In this document: piece by piece, positions 51,615 to 60,549 of the stretch
Position numbering within the stretch: position 1 is the stretch's first letter
Layout of the letters: every line of letters begins with the position of its first letter
Source: Brachybacterium epidermidis
Lineage (GTDB): Bacteria; Actinomycetota; Actinomycetes; Actinomycetales; Dermabacteraceae
Assembly: GCF_015209585.1 (NCBI RefSeq)
Contig: NZ_JADEYR010000011.1
Location: 1-64,000, forward strand
DNA: 64,000 nucleotides
Direction of reading: 5' to 3'
The notes under the pieces: generated by a model
Seen by the model: only the letters and a program-made list of their open reading frames with translations
What the model was told of the DNA's origin: nothing
Database searches by the model: none
Position numbers and translations under genes: made by a program

Positions 51615-52733
51615 ATGCGAGTGGGCGTTCCCCGCGAGGTCAAGAACAACGAGAACCGGGTCGGCCTTGCTGCCGCCGGTGTGTACGAGCTGGTGAACCG
51701 CGGCCACGAGGTCGTGGTCGAGACCGGCGCCGGCGTGGGTGCCGGCGTCACCGATGACGAGTACCGCGCCGCCGGGGCCACGATCCTCGATTCGGCAGAC
51801 AAGGTCTGGGAGCAGGCCGACCTGATCGTCAAGGTCAAGGAGCCGCTCGAGGAGGAGTACGAGCGCATGCGCGAGGGGCAGCTGCTCTTCACGTACCTGC
51901 ACCTCGCGGCCAACAAGCCGCTGGCCGAGGCCCTGATGGAGCGCAGGATCACCTCCGTGGCCTACGAGACCGTCCAACTTCCCAACCGTTCTCTGCCGCT
52001 GTTGGCCCCGATGAGCGCGATCGCCGGCCGTCTGGCCACCCAGGTGGCCGCCTACCATCTGATGAGCCCTCTGGGCGGCTCCGGCAAGCTGATGGGCGGC
52101 GTCCCCGGCACCGACGAGGCCAAGGTCGTCGTGATCGGTGGCGGCGTGGTGGGCGAGCAGGCGGCCATCATGGCGCGCGGCCTGCATGCCAACGTCACGG
52201 TGATGGACGTGAACGTCTCCAGGCTGAACGAGATCTCCACCGTCCACAACGGTGACATCCTCACCCGGTACTCCAGCAAGCTGGACGTCACCGAGCTGGT
52301 CACCGGTGCCGACGTCGTGATCGGTTCGGTGCTGATCCCGGGGAAGAGGGCCCCCAAGCTCGTGACCGACGAGATGGTGTCCCAGATGAAGCCGGGCGCC
52401 GTGCTGGTGGACGTCGCGATCGACCAGGGCGGTTGCTTCGAGAACTCGAAGCCCACCACCCATGACGCTCCCACCTTCAAGGTCCACGACGCCGTGTACT
52501 ACTGCGTGGCGAACATGCCCGGCTCCGTGCCGAACACCGCCACCAAGGCGCTGAACAACGCCACCATCCCGTACGTGGTGAAGCTGGCGAACAGCCAGGG
52601 CCTGGACGCCCTGAAACAGGATTCGGCACTGGCCAAGGGCCTGCACACCTACAACGGCAAGCTGTACCACGACGGCGTCGGCGAGGCGCACGACATCGAG
52701 GTCGCACCGCTCGAAGACGTGCTGGAAAGCTGA
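51615..52733 (+). CDS. ald: Alanine dehydrogenase
   Basis: NAD-dependent reversible deamination of alanine to pyruvate and ammonia. 372 residues. Catalytic Lys in LIVKVKEP (about 75) and His in YLHLA (about 96); Rossmann motif VIGGGVVGEQAA (about 173-184). ATG 51615 has AGGAGG 9 nt upstream. The 213-bp gap before it (51402-51614), shared with the divergent ABC-F gene, shows no clear operator. A strong hairpin follows the gene. Links to the nitrogen metabolism of gltBD. Confidence 0.97.
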   Translation: MRVGVPREVKNNENRVGLAAAGVYELVNRGHEVVVETGAGVGAGVTDDEYRAAGATILDSADKVWEQADLIVKVKEPLEEEYERMREGQLLFTYLHLAANKPLAEALMERRITSVAYETVQLPNRSLPLLAPMSAIAGRLATQVAAYHLMSPLGGSGKLMGGVPGTDEAKVVVIGGGVVGEQAAIMARGLHANVTVMDVNVSRLNEISTVHNGDILTRYSSKLDVTELVTGADVVIGSVLIPGKRAPKLVTDEMVSQMKPGAVLVDVAIDQGGCFENSKPTTHDAPTFKVHDAVYYCVANMPGSVPNTATKALNNATIPYVVKLANSQGLDALKQDSALAKGLHTYNGKLYHDGVGEAHDIEVAPLEDVLES

Positions 52734-52752
52734 TCGAACGCACCTGATCTGC

Positions 52753-52788
52753 ACGGGGGCCCGTCACCGCGAGGTGGCGGGCCCCCGT
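52753..52788 (+). terminator. Terminator of ald
   Basis: 16-bp arms (52753-52768 and 52773-52788, one mismatch) with a GCGA loop, 20 bp after the ald stop. No T-tract. It isolates ald from the peptide transporter cluster. Confidence 0.75.
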
Positions 52789-52850
52789 CGTCTCACGATG
52801 TGGCACACAGCTCCCCAGATCACATGCAGCACCTAACCTCCGGGAATCCA

Positions 52851-52862
52851 GATTGTATACAA
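52851..52862 (+). promoter_or_regulatory. GntR-type operator over the -10 box of the peptide cluster
   Basis: GATTGTATACAA contains the perfect palindrome TTGTATACAA and a -10-like TATACA. It is 42 bp upstream of the binding-protein start. The same GATTGTATACA occurs before the TauE gene at the far end of the cluster. It fits FCD-group GntR operators (GT...AC core), so the regulator at 59851 probably binds here. Confidence 0.65.
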
Positions 52863-52904
52863 CGAGTCCTCAGGTTCTGCGGGCGGACCCCGAAGGGAGT
52901 CACC

Positions 52905-54527
52905 ATGCTGAGAAGGCGAACCGTCGTCACCGCGGGCACCGCCGCCCTGCTCGCCGCCGGCTGCGTGCCGAGGCAGGAGCTCGAGGCGCCGCCGGACAGA
53001 CCCAACGTGGTCGGCACGGGCGAGCCGACGTCGGGCGTGCGCGAGGGCGGCGATCTGGTGATGGCGCTCTCCTCGGAGCCGGACCGGCTGGATCCGACGA
53101 CCTCCTCGTCGCTCTACACCCGGTACGTCATGCAGCCGATGTGCGAGAAGCTCTACGACATCGACAGCGACGGCGAGATCGTGCCGATGCTCGCCACCGA
53201 GCTGCCCACCATCGAGGAAGGCGGCCTGACGCTGACCTTCCCGCTGCGCACCGATGCCGTGTTCAGCGACGGCGAGCCGTTCAACGCCGCGGCCGTCGCG
53301 GCGATGCTCACCCGCCACCTCACGCACGAGGCGTCCTCGCGCAAGTCCGAGCTCGGGCCGGTGGACACGGTCGAGGCCGTGGACGAGCACACCGTCAAGG
53401 TGACCTTCTCCGCGCCGTTCTCCCCGTTCACCGCTGCTCTGGCGGACCGCGCCGGCATGATTCTCTCCCCGAAGGCCGTGGAGGAGATGGGCGACGACGT
53501 CGGCAATCATCCCGTCGGCGTCGGGGCCTTCCGCTTCGTGGGACGGGTGCCGCAGACCTCCATCGAGCTCGAGCGCGACCCGCTGTACTACGACGCCGAC
53601 AACGTGCACCTGGACCGGATCATCTACCGGATCATGACCGATGCCAACATCCGCGCCGCGAACGTCCAGAGCGGTGACGTGCACGTCGCCGACAGCATCT
53701 CCCCCCAGGACATCGAGGTCCTCGAAGCCGCCCGCGGGGTCACCACGCTGCAGGTCGGCTCGCTCGGGTACCAGGCGCTGACGATCAACCTGCGCGACAC
53801 GGACCCCGACGGCAACCCCACCGACCCGCCGCTGATCGCCACGGATCCGCGCGTGCGCCAGGCGCTGTCGATCGCGCTGGACCGCGAGGCGCTCACCAAC
53901 ACGGTGTTCAACGGCTGGTACACCCCGGCCGGCTCTCCGATCGCCCCCGGCACCCCGTTCTCCACCCCGGAATCGGACCATCTGCCCGCGTACGACCCCG
54001 ACGCCGCCAGAACGCTGCTGGCCGAGGCGGGCGCTCCGATCCCCTACCCGCTGCAGGTGAAGGTCTCGAACTCCCAGGACGCGCTGCGCTACGCCCAGGC
54101 GATGCAGGCGCAGCTGTCCCAAGCGGGCTTCGCCCTCGCCCTCCTGCCGACCGAGTACACCGCGATCCTCGACGCGCAGGACCGCGGGGACTTCGAGGCG
54201 GTGCAACTGGGCTGGTCCGGACGCGTCGACCCGCACGGGAACGCCTACAACTTCTGGACCACGGACGCCTCCAACAACTACTCCGGCTACAGCTCCCCGG
54301 AGATGGACGACCTGCTGGCCCGCGGCGCCGAGCAGACCTCGATCGATGACCGCGCCGCGACCTACGGCGAGGCGGTGACCCTCATGCAGGAGGTCAACGC
54401 CGTGATCTACCTGTACCGGCAGCGCAGCCTCACCGCCCTCAGCTCCGACGTGACGGGCGTGGCGACCTTCGCCGACGGCGTGGTGCGCCTGTCCCACGCC
54501 GCCTTCCTCGACGAGAAGGAGACCTGA
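52905..54527 (+). CDS. Peptide ABC transporter substrate-binding lipoprotein (family 5)
   Basis: Extracellular solute-binding protein of the OppA/DppA/GsiB family that delivers a peptide-like ligand to the permease. 540 residues. ATG 52905 has AAGGGAG 6 nt upstream and gives a signal peptide with RRRT and lipobox LAAGC (Cys20), so it is a lipoprotein, possibly Tat-exported. The family-5 core begins about residue 45 with GGDLVMALSSEPDRLDPTTSSSLYTRYV and includes VHLDRIIYRIMTDANIRAANVQSGDVH and LRDTDPDG...DPRVRQALSIALDREAL. First gene of an operon controlled by the palindrome at 52851. Ligand unknown; the ggt neighbour suggests gamma-glutamyl peptides. Confidence 0.9.
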   Translation: MLRRRTVVTAGTAALLAAGCVPRQELEAPPDRPNVVGTGEPTSGVREGGDLVMALSSEPDRLDPTTSSSLYTRYVMQPMCEKLYDIDSDGEIVPMLATELPTIEEGGLTLTFPLRTDAVFSDGEPFNAAAVAAMLTRHLTHEASSRKSELGPVDTVEAVDEHTVKVTFSAPFSPFTAALADRAGMILSPKAVEEMGDDVGNHPVGVGAFRFVGRVPQTSIELERDPLYYDADNVHLDRIIYRIMTDANIRAANVQSGDVHVADSISPQDIEVLEAARGVTTLQVGSLGYQALTINLRDTDPDGNPTDPPLIATDPRVRQALSIALDREALTNTVFNGWYTPAGSPIAPGTPFSTPESDHLPAYDPDAARTLLAEAGAPIPYPLQVKVSNSQDALRYAQAMQAQLSQAGFALALLPTEYTAILDAQDRGDFEAVQLGWSGRVDPHGNAYNFWTTDASNNYSGYSSPEMDDLLARGAEQTSIDDRAATYGEAVTLMQEVNAVIYLYRQRSLTALSSDVTGVATFADGVVRLSHAAFLDEKET

Positions 54528-54529
54528 TC

Positions 54530-55486
54530 ATGGGCCGGTTCCTCGCGGTTCGCGCCGTCGAATCGCTCATCACGCTGCTGATCTCCGCCGCGGTGATCTT
54601 CCTAGGCGTGCGCGCGCTGCCGGGCGACCCCGCCCGCGCCATGGCCGGGGAGGAGGCAACGCCCGAGCAGCTCGCCGCCATCCGCGCCGACCTCGGACTC
54701 GACCAACCGCTGCTGGTCCAGTTCCTGGCGTTCCTGCGCAACACCGTGACCTTCGACCTCGGCACGTCGACCCGGACGGGCCAGGAGATCACCCAGATGC
54801 TCGCCGCCGCGATCCCGGTGACCCTGCAGCTGTCGGTCTACGCGATCATCGTCGCGATCATCATCGGCATCACCTTCGGCATGTACGCCGAGCGCCGACG
54901 CGGCAAGCCCGACGAGCTGCTCGCCAACGCCGGTGTGCTGCTCGGTCTGTCCGTACCGAACTTCTGGCTGGGCCTGCTCGGGATCCTCATCCTCGCGGTC
55001 ATGCTCGGCATCGTCCCCGCCTCCGGGTACGTCCCGTTCTTCGAGAGCCCGGTGCGCAGCATCTACCACCTGACACTGCCTGCGCTCGTGCTCGGCACCG
55101 GGCTCGCCGCCGTGATCGCCCGCCAGACCCGCGCGAGCCTCATCGAGACCATGGGCACTGACTACGTCCGCACCGCACGCGCCACCGGCATCGCCCCGCG
55201 TCGCGTGCTGTTCCGCTACGGGCTGCGCAACTCCCTCATCGTGCTGGTCACCATCGTCGGCCTCCAGCTGGGCGGCCTCATCTCCGGCGCCGTCGTCACC
55301 GAGCGGATCTTCGCCCTGCCGGGGCTCGGCCGCATGACGCTGGACGCCGTGTTCTCCCGCGACTATCCCGTGATCCAGGCCGTGGTGCTCGTGGTCACCT
55401 TCTCCTACGTGCTCATCAACTTCCTGGTCGACGTCCTGTACTCCGTCGTCAACCCCCGCATCCGAACAGGCGGTGCCCGCGCATGA
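54530..55486 (+). CDS. Peptide ABC transporter permease (DppB/GsiC type)
   Basis: Inner-membrane permease, 318 residues, six predicted helices. N-terminal signature RAVESLITLLISAAVIFLGV followed by LPGDPARAM is the DppB pattern. The coupling-helix EAA-like loop is GTDYVRTARATGIAPRRVLFRYGLRNSL (about 205-232). It starts 2 nt after the binding-protein stop and overlaps the next permease by ATGA, so the two form a heterodimer. Confidence 0.92.
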   Translation: MGRFLAVRAVESLITLLISAAVIFLGVRALPGDPARAMAGEEATPEQLAAIRADLGLDQPLLVQFLAFLRNTVTFDLGTSTRTGQEITQMLAAAIPVTLQLSVYAIIVAIIIGITFGMYAERRRGKPDELLANAGVLLGLSVPNFWLGLLGILILAVMLGIVPASGYVPFFESPVRSIYHLTLPALVLGTGLAAVIARQTRASLIETMGTDYVRTARATGIAPRRVLFRYGLRNSLIVLVTIVGLQLGGLISGAVVTERIFALPGLGRMTLDAVFSRDYPVIQAVVLVVTFSYVLINFLVDVLYSVVNPRIRTGGARA

Positions 55487-56367
55487 CCACGACTGCCACC
55501 GTCACCGAGCCGCGGACCGCCGTCCGTCGCCGCTCCGGTGTCCTCACGAGGCTCGTGAGCACACCCGCGGGCCTGGCCGGCACCGTGCTCGTCGTGCTCG
55601 TGCTCGTCGCCGCGGCCGTCGGTCCGCTGCTGGCGCCGTACAGCTTCGCCGAGACCAACTTCTCCTACCCGTACCAGCAGCTGTTCACCCAGGGATTCTG
55701 GCTGGGCACCGACGACCTGGGACGTGACGTGCTCTCGCGTCTGCTTTACGGACTGCGGGCCTCCCTGCTGGTGGGTCTGCTGGCCGTGGGTCTCGCCGTC
55801 GCCGTCGGCACGCCGCTGGGGCTGCTCGCCGGCTACTGGCGGCCCGCCGACATGGTGATCTCCCGCTTCGTGGACGTGACACTCGCCTTCCCGTTCCTCA
55901 TTCTGGCCGTCGGTCTGGCGGCGATCTCCGGGGCGAGCCTCTCCAACGCGGCGATCGCCCTGGGAATCGGGTTCATCCCGAACGTCCTCCGCGTAGTCCG
56001 CGGCGAGACGATGCGGCTCAAGCAGGAGTCCTTCGTCAAGGCGGCGGTCGCCACCGACGCACCGCTGTGGCGCATCCTCGGCCGCCACATCCTGCCCAAC
56101 ACGCTCAGCGCGATCATCGTGCAGGCCACCGTGATCCTGCCCGCCGCGATCATCGGCGAGTCGATGCTGTCGTTCCTGGGCCTGGGCATCCAGCCGCCCA
56201 ACCCGAGTCTCGGCATCATGCTGTCCGATGCGCAGCAGTACATCTACCGCGCGCCGTCGGTGGCGGTCCTCACCGGCCTCACGATCATCATCATGTGCTT
56301 CGCCTTCAACCTCTTCGGCGATGCGCTCCGCGATGCGCTCGATCCCAATTCCTCGAAGGGACACTGA
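55483..56367 (+). CDS. Peptide ABC transporter permease (DppC/GsiD type)
   Basis: Second permease, 294 residues. After a 25-residue N-terminal tail come six hydrophobic helices. Family pattern FWLGTDDLGRDVLSRLLYGLRASLLVG (about 70-96) and the EAA loop RGETMRLKQESFVKAAVATDAPLWRILGRHILPN (about 172-205) match DppC/OppC. Translationally coupled to the permease before it, and 3 nt from the gamma-glutamyltransferase start. Confidence 0.92.
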   Translation: MTTTATVTEPRTAVRRRSGVLTRLVSTPAGLAGTVLVVLVLVAAAVGPLLAPYSFAETNFSYPYQQLFTQGFWLGTDDLGRDVLSRLLYGLRASLLVGLLAVGLAVAVGTPLGLLAGYWRPADMVISRFVDVTLAFPFLILAVGLAAISGASLSNAAIALGIGFIPNVLRVVRGETMRLKQESFVKAAVATDAPLWRILGRHILPNTLSAIIVQATVILPAAIIGESMLSFLGLGIQPPNPSLGIMLSDAQQYIYRAPSVAVLTGLTIIIMCFAFNLFGDALRDALDPNSSKGH

Positions 56368-56370
56368 CCC

Positions 56371-58209
56371 GTGACATCCTTCACCGCACCCCCGTCGCCG
56401 CTGCACCGCCCGGACCTCCGCGGCACCTTCGGCATGGTCAGCTCCACGCACTGGATCGCCTCGGCCACCGCGCAGGGCATGCTCGAGCGCGGCGGCAACG
56501 CCTTCGACGCGGCCGTCGCCGGAGCGTTCGTGTTGCACGTGGTCGAGCCGCATCTCAACGGCCCCGGCGGGGACATGACCGGCGTGTTCGCCGCTGTCGC
56601 CGACGACTCCCGGCCCCGCGTGCTCATGGGCCAGGGCCCCGCGCCCGCCGGGGCGAGCATCCGGACGTACCGCGACGAGCTCGGTCTGGATCGCGTACCG
56701 GGCTCGGGAGCGCTCGCCGCCGCGGTGCCGACGGCCGTGGACGCATGGCTCATGCTGCTGCAGGACTACGGCACGCTGCGCCTGGAGGAGGTGCTCGCCC
56801 CGGCGATCCGGTACGCCCGCGACGGTCATCCCGTCCTGCCGCGGGTCGCCGCGCAGATCGCGTCGATGCGGGAGTTCTTCCTCGCCCACTGGCCGAGCTC
56901 CGCCGAGCTGTGGCTGACGGACGGTGCGGCTCCGCAGGCGGGCGACCTCATCACCAACCCGCGTTACGCCGACGTGCTGCAGGACCTCGTCGATGCCGCG
57001 AACGCCGTCGAGGACCGTGCCGCCGGCATCGCCGCCGCCCGGGACCGCTGGCGCACCGGTCCGGTCGCGGAGGCGATCGACGCGTTCGTCCGCACCCCGC
57101 ACCGCCACGCGGACGGCGGTGACTACGCGGGGGTGATCACCCGGGAGGACATCGCCGGGACCGCGGCCGCCTACGAGGAGCCGACCGTCGCGACCTTCCG
57201 CGGCGCCGAGATCGCCAAGACCGGACCGTGGGGGCAGGGCCCCGTACTGCTCATCGCGCTGCGGATCCTCGACGGGTTCGACGACGCCGACCTGGACCCG
57301 TCGACCGAGCGCGGGGCCCACCTGGTCCTGGAGACGATGAAGCTCGCGCTCGCCGACCGCGACGCGTTCTTCGGCGCCGACGCCGACGTCTCCGCGCTGC
57401 TCACCGACGAGTACGTCGCCTCGCGGCGCGCTCTCATCGCCGAGACGGCGTCCGCAAAGCTCCGCCCCGGCACGCTCCACGGGCGCCCGGGCGATCTCTC
57501 GCACGTGCAGACCCGCGAGGAGTACGCGCAGGCCGGAGGCACCGGCGACGCCTCCGCCGGCGAGCCGACCGTGCGCGTCGGTGCGGGCGAGGAGAAGGCC
57601 GATCCCGAGACCGGCGAAGTCTCCGGCGACACCTGCCACATCGACGTCGTCGACCGCTGGGGCAACCTGATCAGCGCCACCCCGTCGGGCGGCTGGCTGC
57701 AGTCCTCCCCGACGATCCCCGAGCTCGGCTTCTGCCTGGGCACTCGTCTGCAGATGATGTGGCTTGAGGAGTCCTCGCCGTCGGCCCTGCGGCCCGGGGC
57801 GCGGCCCCGCACCACGCTCAGCGCGACGCTCGTCCTGCGCGACGGGGAGCCGGTCATCGCGGTGGGCACGCCGGGCGGGGACCAGCAGGACCAGTGGCAG
57901 CTGCTGTTCCTGCTGCGCGTGCTCGCCGGCGGCTACACCCCGCAGCAGGCGATCGAAGCGCCGATGCTGCACACCACCTCGATGGTCGACAGCTTCTGGC
58001 CGCGCACCTGGGCGCCCGGCGAGTCCGTGGTCGAGGACCGCATCGGCGACGAGGTCATCGCCGGTCTCGAGGCGCGCGGACACCGGATCGTCCGCGCCGG
58101 CGACTGGGCGCTCGGACGCCTCTCCGCCGTCACCCGGGATCCGTCGACCGGTCTGCTCGGCGCCGCCGCGAACCCGCGCGGCGAGCAGGGCTACGCGGTG
58201 GGTCGGTGA
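56371..58209 (+). CDS. ggt: Gamma-glutamyltransferase family protein
   Basis: Ntn-hydrolase that cleaves the gamma-glutamyl bond of glutathione or related amides. 612 residues. The precursor self-cleaves before the conserved Thr; here the site is GDTCHIDVVDRWGN with Thr421 as predicted nucleophile, giving chains of about 420 and 192 residues. Other family features: RGGNAFDAAVAGAFVLHVVEPHLNGPGGD (about 47-75) and the oxyanion GTPGGDQQ (about 500). There is no signal peptide, unlike classical secreted GGT, so it should act in the cytosol on imported substrate. GTG start 3 nt after the permease gene. It could also be a cephalosporin-acylase-like member. Its place inside an ABC importer operon supports peptide catabolism. 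Confidence 0.88.
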   Translation: MTSFTAPPSPLHRPDLRGTFGMVSSTHWIASATAQGMLERGGNAFDAAVAGAFVLHVVEPHLNGPGGDMTGVFAAVADDSRPRVLMGQGPAPAGASIRTYRDELGLDRVPGSGALAAAVPTAVDAWLMLLQDYGTLRLEEVLAPAIRYARDGHPVLPRVAAQIASMREFFLAHWPSSAELWLTDGAAPQAGDLITNPRYADVLQDLVDAANAVEDRAAGIAAARDRWRTGPVAEAIDAFVRTPHRHADGGDYAGVITREDIAGTAAAYEEPTVATFRGAEIAKTGPWGQGPVLLIALRILDGFDDADLDPSTERGAHLVLETMKLALADRDAFFGADADVSALLTDEYVASRRALIAETASAKLRPGTLHGRPGDLSHVQTREEYAQAGGTGDASAGEPTVRVGAGEEKADPETGEVSGDTCHIDVVDRWGNLISATPSGGWLQSSPTIPELGFCLGTRLQMMWLEESSPSALRPGARPRTTLSATLVLRDGEPVIAVGTPGGDQQDQWQLLFLLRVLAGGYTPQQAIEAPMLHTTSMVDSFWPRTWAPGESVVEDRIGDEVIAGLEARGHRIVRAGDWALGRLSAVTRDPSTGLLGAAANPRGEQGYAVGR

Positions 58210-58250
58210 CGGCGATGACCCACAGCGCAGGCAGCGAGGAGGAATCCGCA

Positions 58251-59858
58251 ATGAGCACCGATGAGCACGTGCTGGAGGTCACCGACCTCGAGATCACCTA
58301 CGGCCGCAGCGCGGAGCCCACGGTGAAGGGCATCAGCTTCGTGCTGGCCCCGGGCGAGAAGATGGCGATCGTCGGCGGCTCCGGATCCGGCAAGTCGACG
58401 ACCATCGCCGCGCTGCTGGGCCTGCTGCCCGGCGAGGGCCGCATCACCGGCGGTTCGATCCGGTACCGCGGCCAGGAGCTCGTCGGCGCCACCGCTGCCG
58501 AATGGCGGCAGCTGCGGGGGCGTCGCATCGCGCTCGTGCCGCAGGATCCGATGTCGAACCTCAACCCGACGATGCGGGTCGGTGACCACATCGCCGACGC
58601 CCTGCGCGCCTATGGGCAGACCGACAAGCAGAGCATCCACGACGACGTCATCCGCCTGATGACCGAGTCGGGGATCCCCGAGGCCGAGCGGCGCGCCCGC
58701 CAGTACCCGCACGAGTTCTCCGGCGGCATGCGGCAGAGGATCCTCATCGCGATCGCCCTCGCTGGCGATCCCGACATCGTCATCGCGGACGAGCCCACCA
58801 GCGCGCTCGACGTCACGGTGCAGAAGCAGATCCTCGACCACCTGGAGCGACTGGTCGAACAGCGCGGCATGTCACTGCTGTTCGTCACCCATGATCTGGG
58901 CGTCGCGGCGGACCGCACCGACGGCATCGCCGTGATGCACGAGGGCGAGCTGGTCGAGCGCGGCCTGCCAGGCGAGGTGCTGCGCCACCCGGAGCACCCG
59001 TACACCCGCGAGCTCGTCGACGCCTCTCCCGTGCTCACGAACCTCTCCTCGACGCCGCCGGTGGCCGAGTCGGAATACGTGCTGGAGGTGAAGGACCTCA
59101 CCAAGGTGTTCCGCATGCGCGGCTCGGCCCGCGGCGAGGTCCGGGCGGTCGACGGGATCAGCTTCCGCGCGCGCCGCGGTGTGACAACCGCGATCATCGG
59201 CGAGTCCGGCTCCGGGAAGTCGACGCTCGCCTCGATCGTGCTCGGGCTCGAGACGTCGACGAGCGGCGACGTGCTGCTCGACGGCCGCTCCGTCACGGAC
59301 GCCTCCCGCCGGGAGATGAAGCAGCTGCGGCGCTTCACCCAGCCCGTCTTCCAGGACCCCTACTCCTCGCTGAACCCCATGTGGACCGTGGAGCAGATCA
59401 TCCGGGAGCCGCTCGACGTCTTCGGCATCGGTGATCGAGGTGAGCGGCGGGAGCGGGTGCGCACCCTGCTCGAACAGGTGGCCCTTCCCGCGCATCTGGC
59501 GCACGCCCATCCGAGCCAGCTCTCCGGCGGACAGCGCCAGCGCGTCGCCATCGCCCGTGCGCTCTCCTCGAGCCCGCAGCTGCTGGTGTGCGACGAGGCG
59601 GTCTCCGCCCTCGACGTGCTCGTGCAGGATCAGATCCTCACCCTGATCGGCGGACTCACCCGGGAGCTCGGCATCAGTTGCCTGTTCATCACGCACGACC
59701 TCGCCGTGGTCTCGGAGCTCGCCGAGGACGTCGTGGTCATGCGGTCCGGCAGCGTCGTCGAGACCGGACCGGTCAGGGACGTCATCACGAACCCTCAGCA
59801 TGACTACACTCGGGGACTGATCGAATCGGTGCCGGGCAGGGAGTTCATGAGTGTCTGA
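58251..59858 (+). CDS. Fused double peptide ABC transporter ATPase (DppD-DppF / GsiA-like)
   Basis: 535-residue ATPase with two complete ABC domains, like E. coli GsiA. Domain 1: Walker A GGSGSGKST (about 39-47), signature FSGGMRQR, Walker B IVIADEPTSALD. Domain 2 from about 280: Walker A GESGSGKST, Q-loop PVFQDPYSSLNP, signature LSGGQRQR, and Walker B LLVCDEAVSALD (Ala for the usual Pro). The ATG at 58251 is chosen for AGGAGG 8 nt upstream; an in-frame ATG at 58215 is possible. The ATPase powers the two permeases. The end overlaps the regulator gene by 8 nt. Confidence 0.93.
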   Translation: MSTDEHVLEVTDLEITYGRSAEPTVKGISFVLAPGEKMAIVGGSGSGKSTTIAALLGLLPGEGRITGGSIRYRGQELVGATAAEWRQLRGRRIALVPQDPMSNLNPTMRVGDHIADALRAYGQTDKQSIHDDVIRLMTESGIPEAERRARQYPHEFSGGMRQRILIAIALAGDPDIVIADEPTSALDVTVQKQILDHLERLVEQRGMSLLFVTHDLGVAADRTDGIAVMHEGELVERGLPGEVLRHPEHPYTRELVDASPVLTNLSSTPPVAESEYVLEVKDLTKVFRMRGSARGEVRAVDGISFRARRGVTTAIIGESGSGKSTLASIVLGLETSTSGDVLLDGRSVTDASRREMKQLRRFTQPVFQDPYSSLNPMWTVEQIIREPLDVFGIGDRGERRERVRTLLEQVALPAHLAHAHPSQLSGGQRQRVAIARALSSSPQLLVCDEAVSALDVLVQDQILTLIGGLTRELGISCLFITHDLAVVSELAEDVVVMRSGSVVETGPVRDVITNPQHDYTRGLIESVPGREFMSV

Positions 59859-60528
59859 CCATGCTGCGCGCAGCGTGACCGATGAGCTGCGCTCGCGCAT
59901 CATGGAGGCGCGGCTCGACGCCGGGACACCGCTGCGGGAGGTGGCCCTCGCTGAGGAGTTCGGGGTCTCCCGCATCCCGGTGCGCGAGGCGCTGCAGACC
60001 CTCACCGGAGAGGGCTTCGTGATCTCGACGCCGAACGTCGGCTCGCGCGTGGCCAGTCCGCCCTACGCCGACGCCGCTGAACTGTTCGATCTGCGCATCG
60101 TGCTCGAGGTCGCCATGGTGCGCAGCGCCGCCGAGCGATTTCGCGACGACACCGAGCCCGGGGAGAGGTCCGCCGCGCTGCTGGCGGAGGTCGAGTCCTC
60201 GCTGTGCGACGGTGAGCAGGGGGTCGAGCGTCGCGATGCGCGGCAGATCGCCTCGGCGAACCTGCACTTCCACCAGGGGATCGCCCTGTTGGCGCAGCGC
60301 CCGGTGCTGTCTGATCTGCTGCAGCGGATCGGCGGCAGGATCGAGTGGATGCACGCCACCCACGGCGGCTACACCGCCAATCGCGGCTCGTCCACGTGGA
60401 CGCAGCATCGGCGGATCTTCGAGCTGGTGACCGACGGGGCCGTCGAGGGGGCCGCCGAGGCGATGCGCGATCACCTGGTCCGCAGCCGCGATGCGTTCCT
60501 CGCGGGACTCGCGGACCTCCCCGACTGA
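59851..60528 (+). CDS. GntR family regulator, FCD subfamily
   Basis: Transcription factor of 225 residues. Winged HTH at about 8-70 (LREVALAEEFGVSRIPVREALQTLTGEGFV) and a C-terminal FCD ligand domain with candidate metal-binding residues: Asp in AELFDLRIVLE, His in NLHFHQGIA, His in QHRRIFELV and His in MRDHLVRS. GTG start overlaps the ATPase gene by 8 nt. It probably regulates the whole cluster through TTGTATACA sites at 52851 and 61413, releasing on binding of a carboxylate ligand (inference from the FCD family). Confidence 0.92.
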   Translation: MSDHAARSVTDELRSRIMEARLDAGTPLREVALAEEFGVSRIPVREALQTLTGEGFVISTPNVGSRVASPPYADAAELFDLRIVLEVAMVRSAAERFRDDTEPGERSAALLAEVESSLCDGEQGVERRDARQIASANLHFHQGIALLAQRPVLSDLLQRIGGRIEWMHATHGGYTANRGSSTWTQHRRIFELVTDGAVEGAAEAMRDHLVRSRDAFLAGLADLPD

Positions 60529-60549
60529 TCGAGCCGGGCCGCAGGAGGG

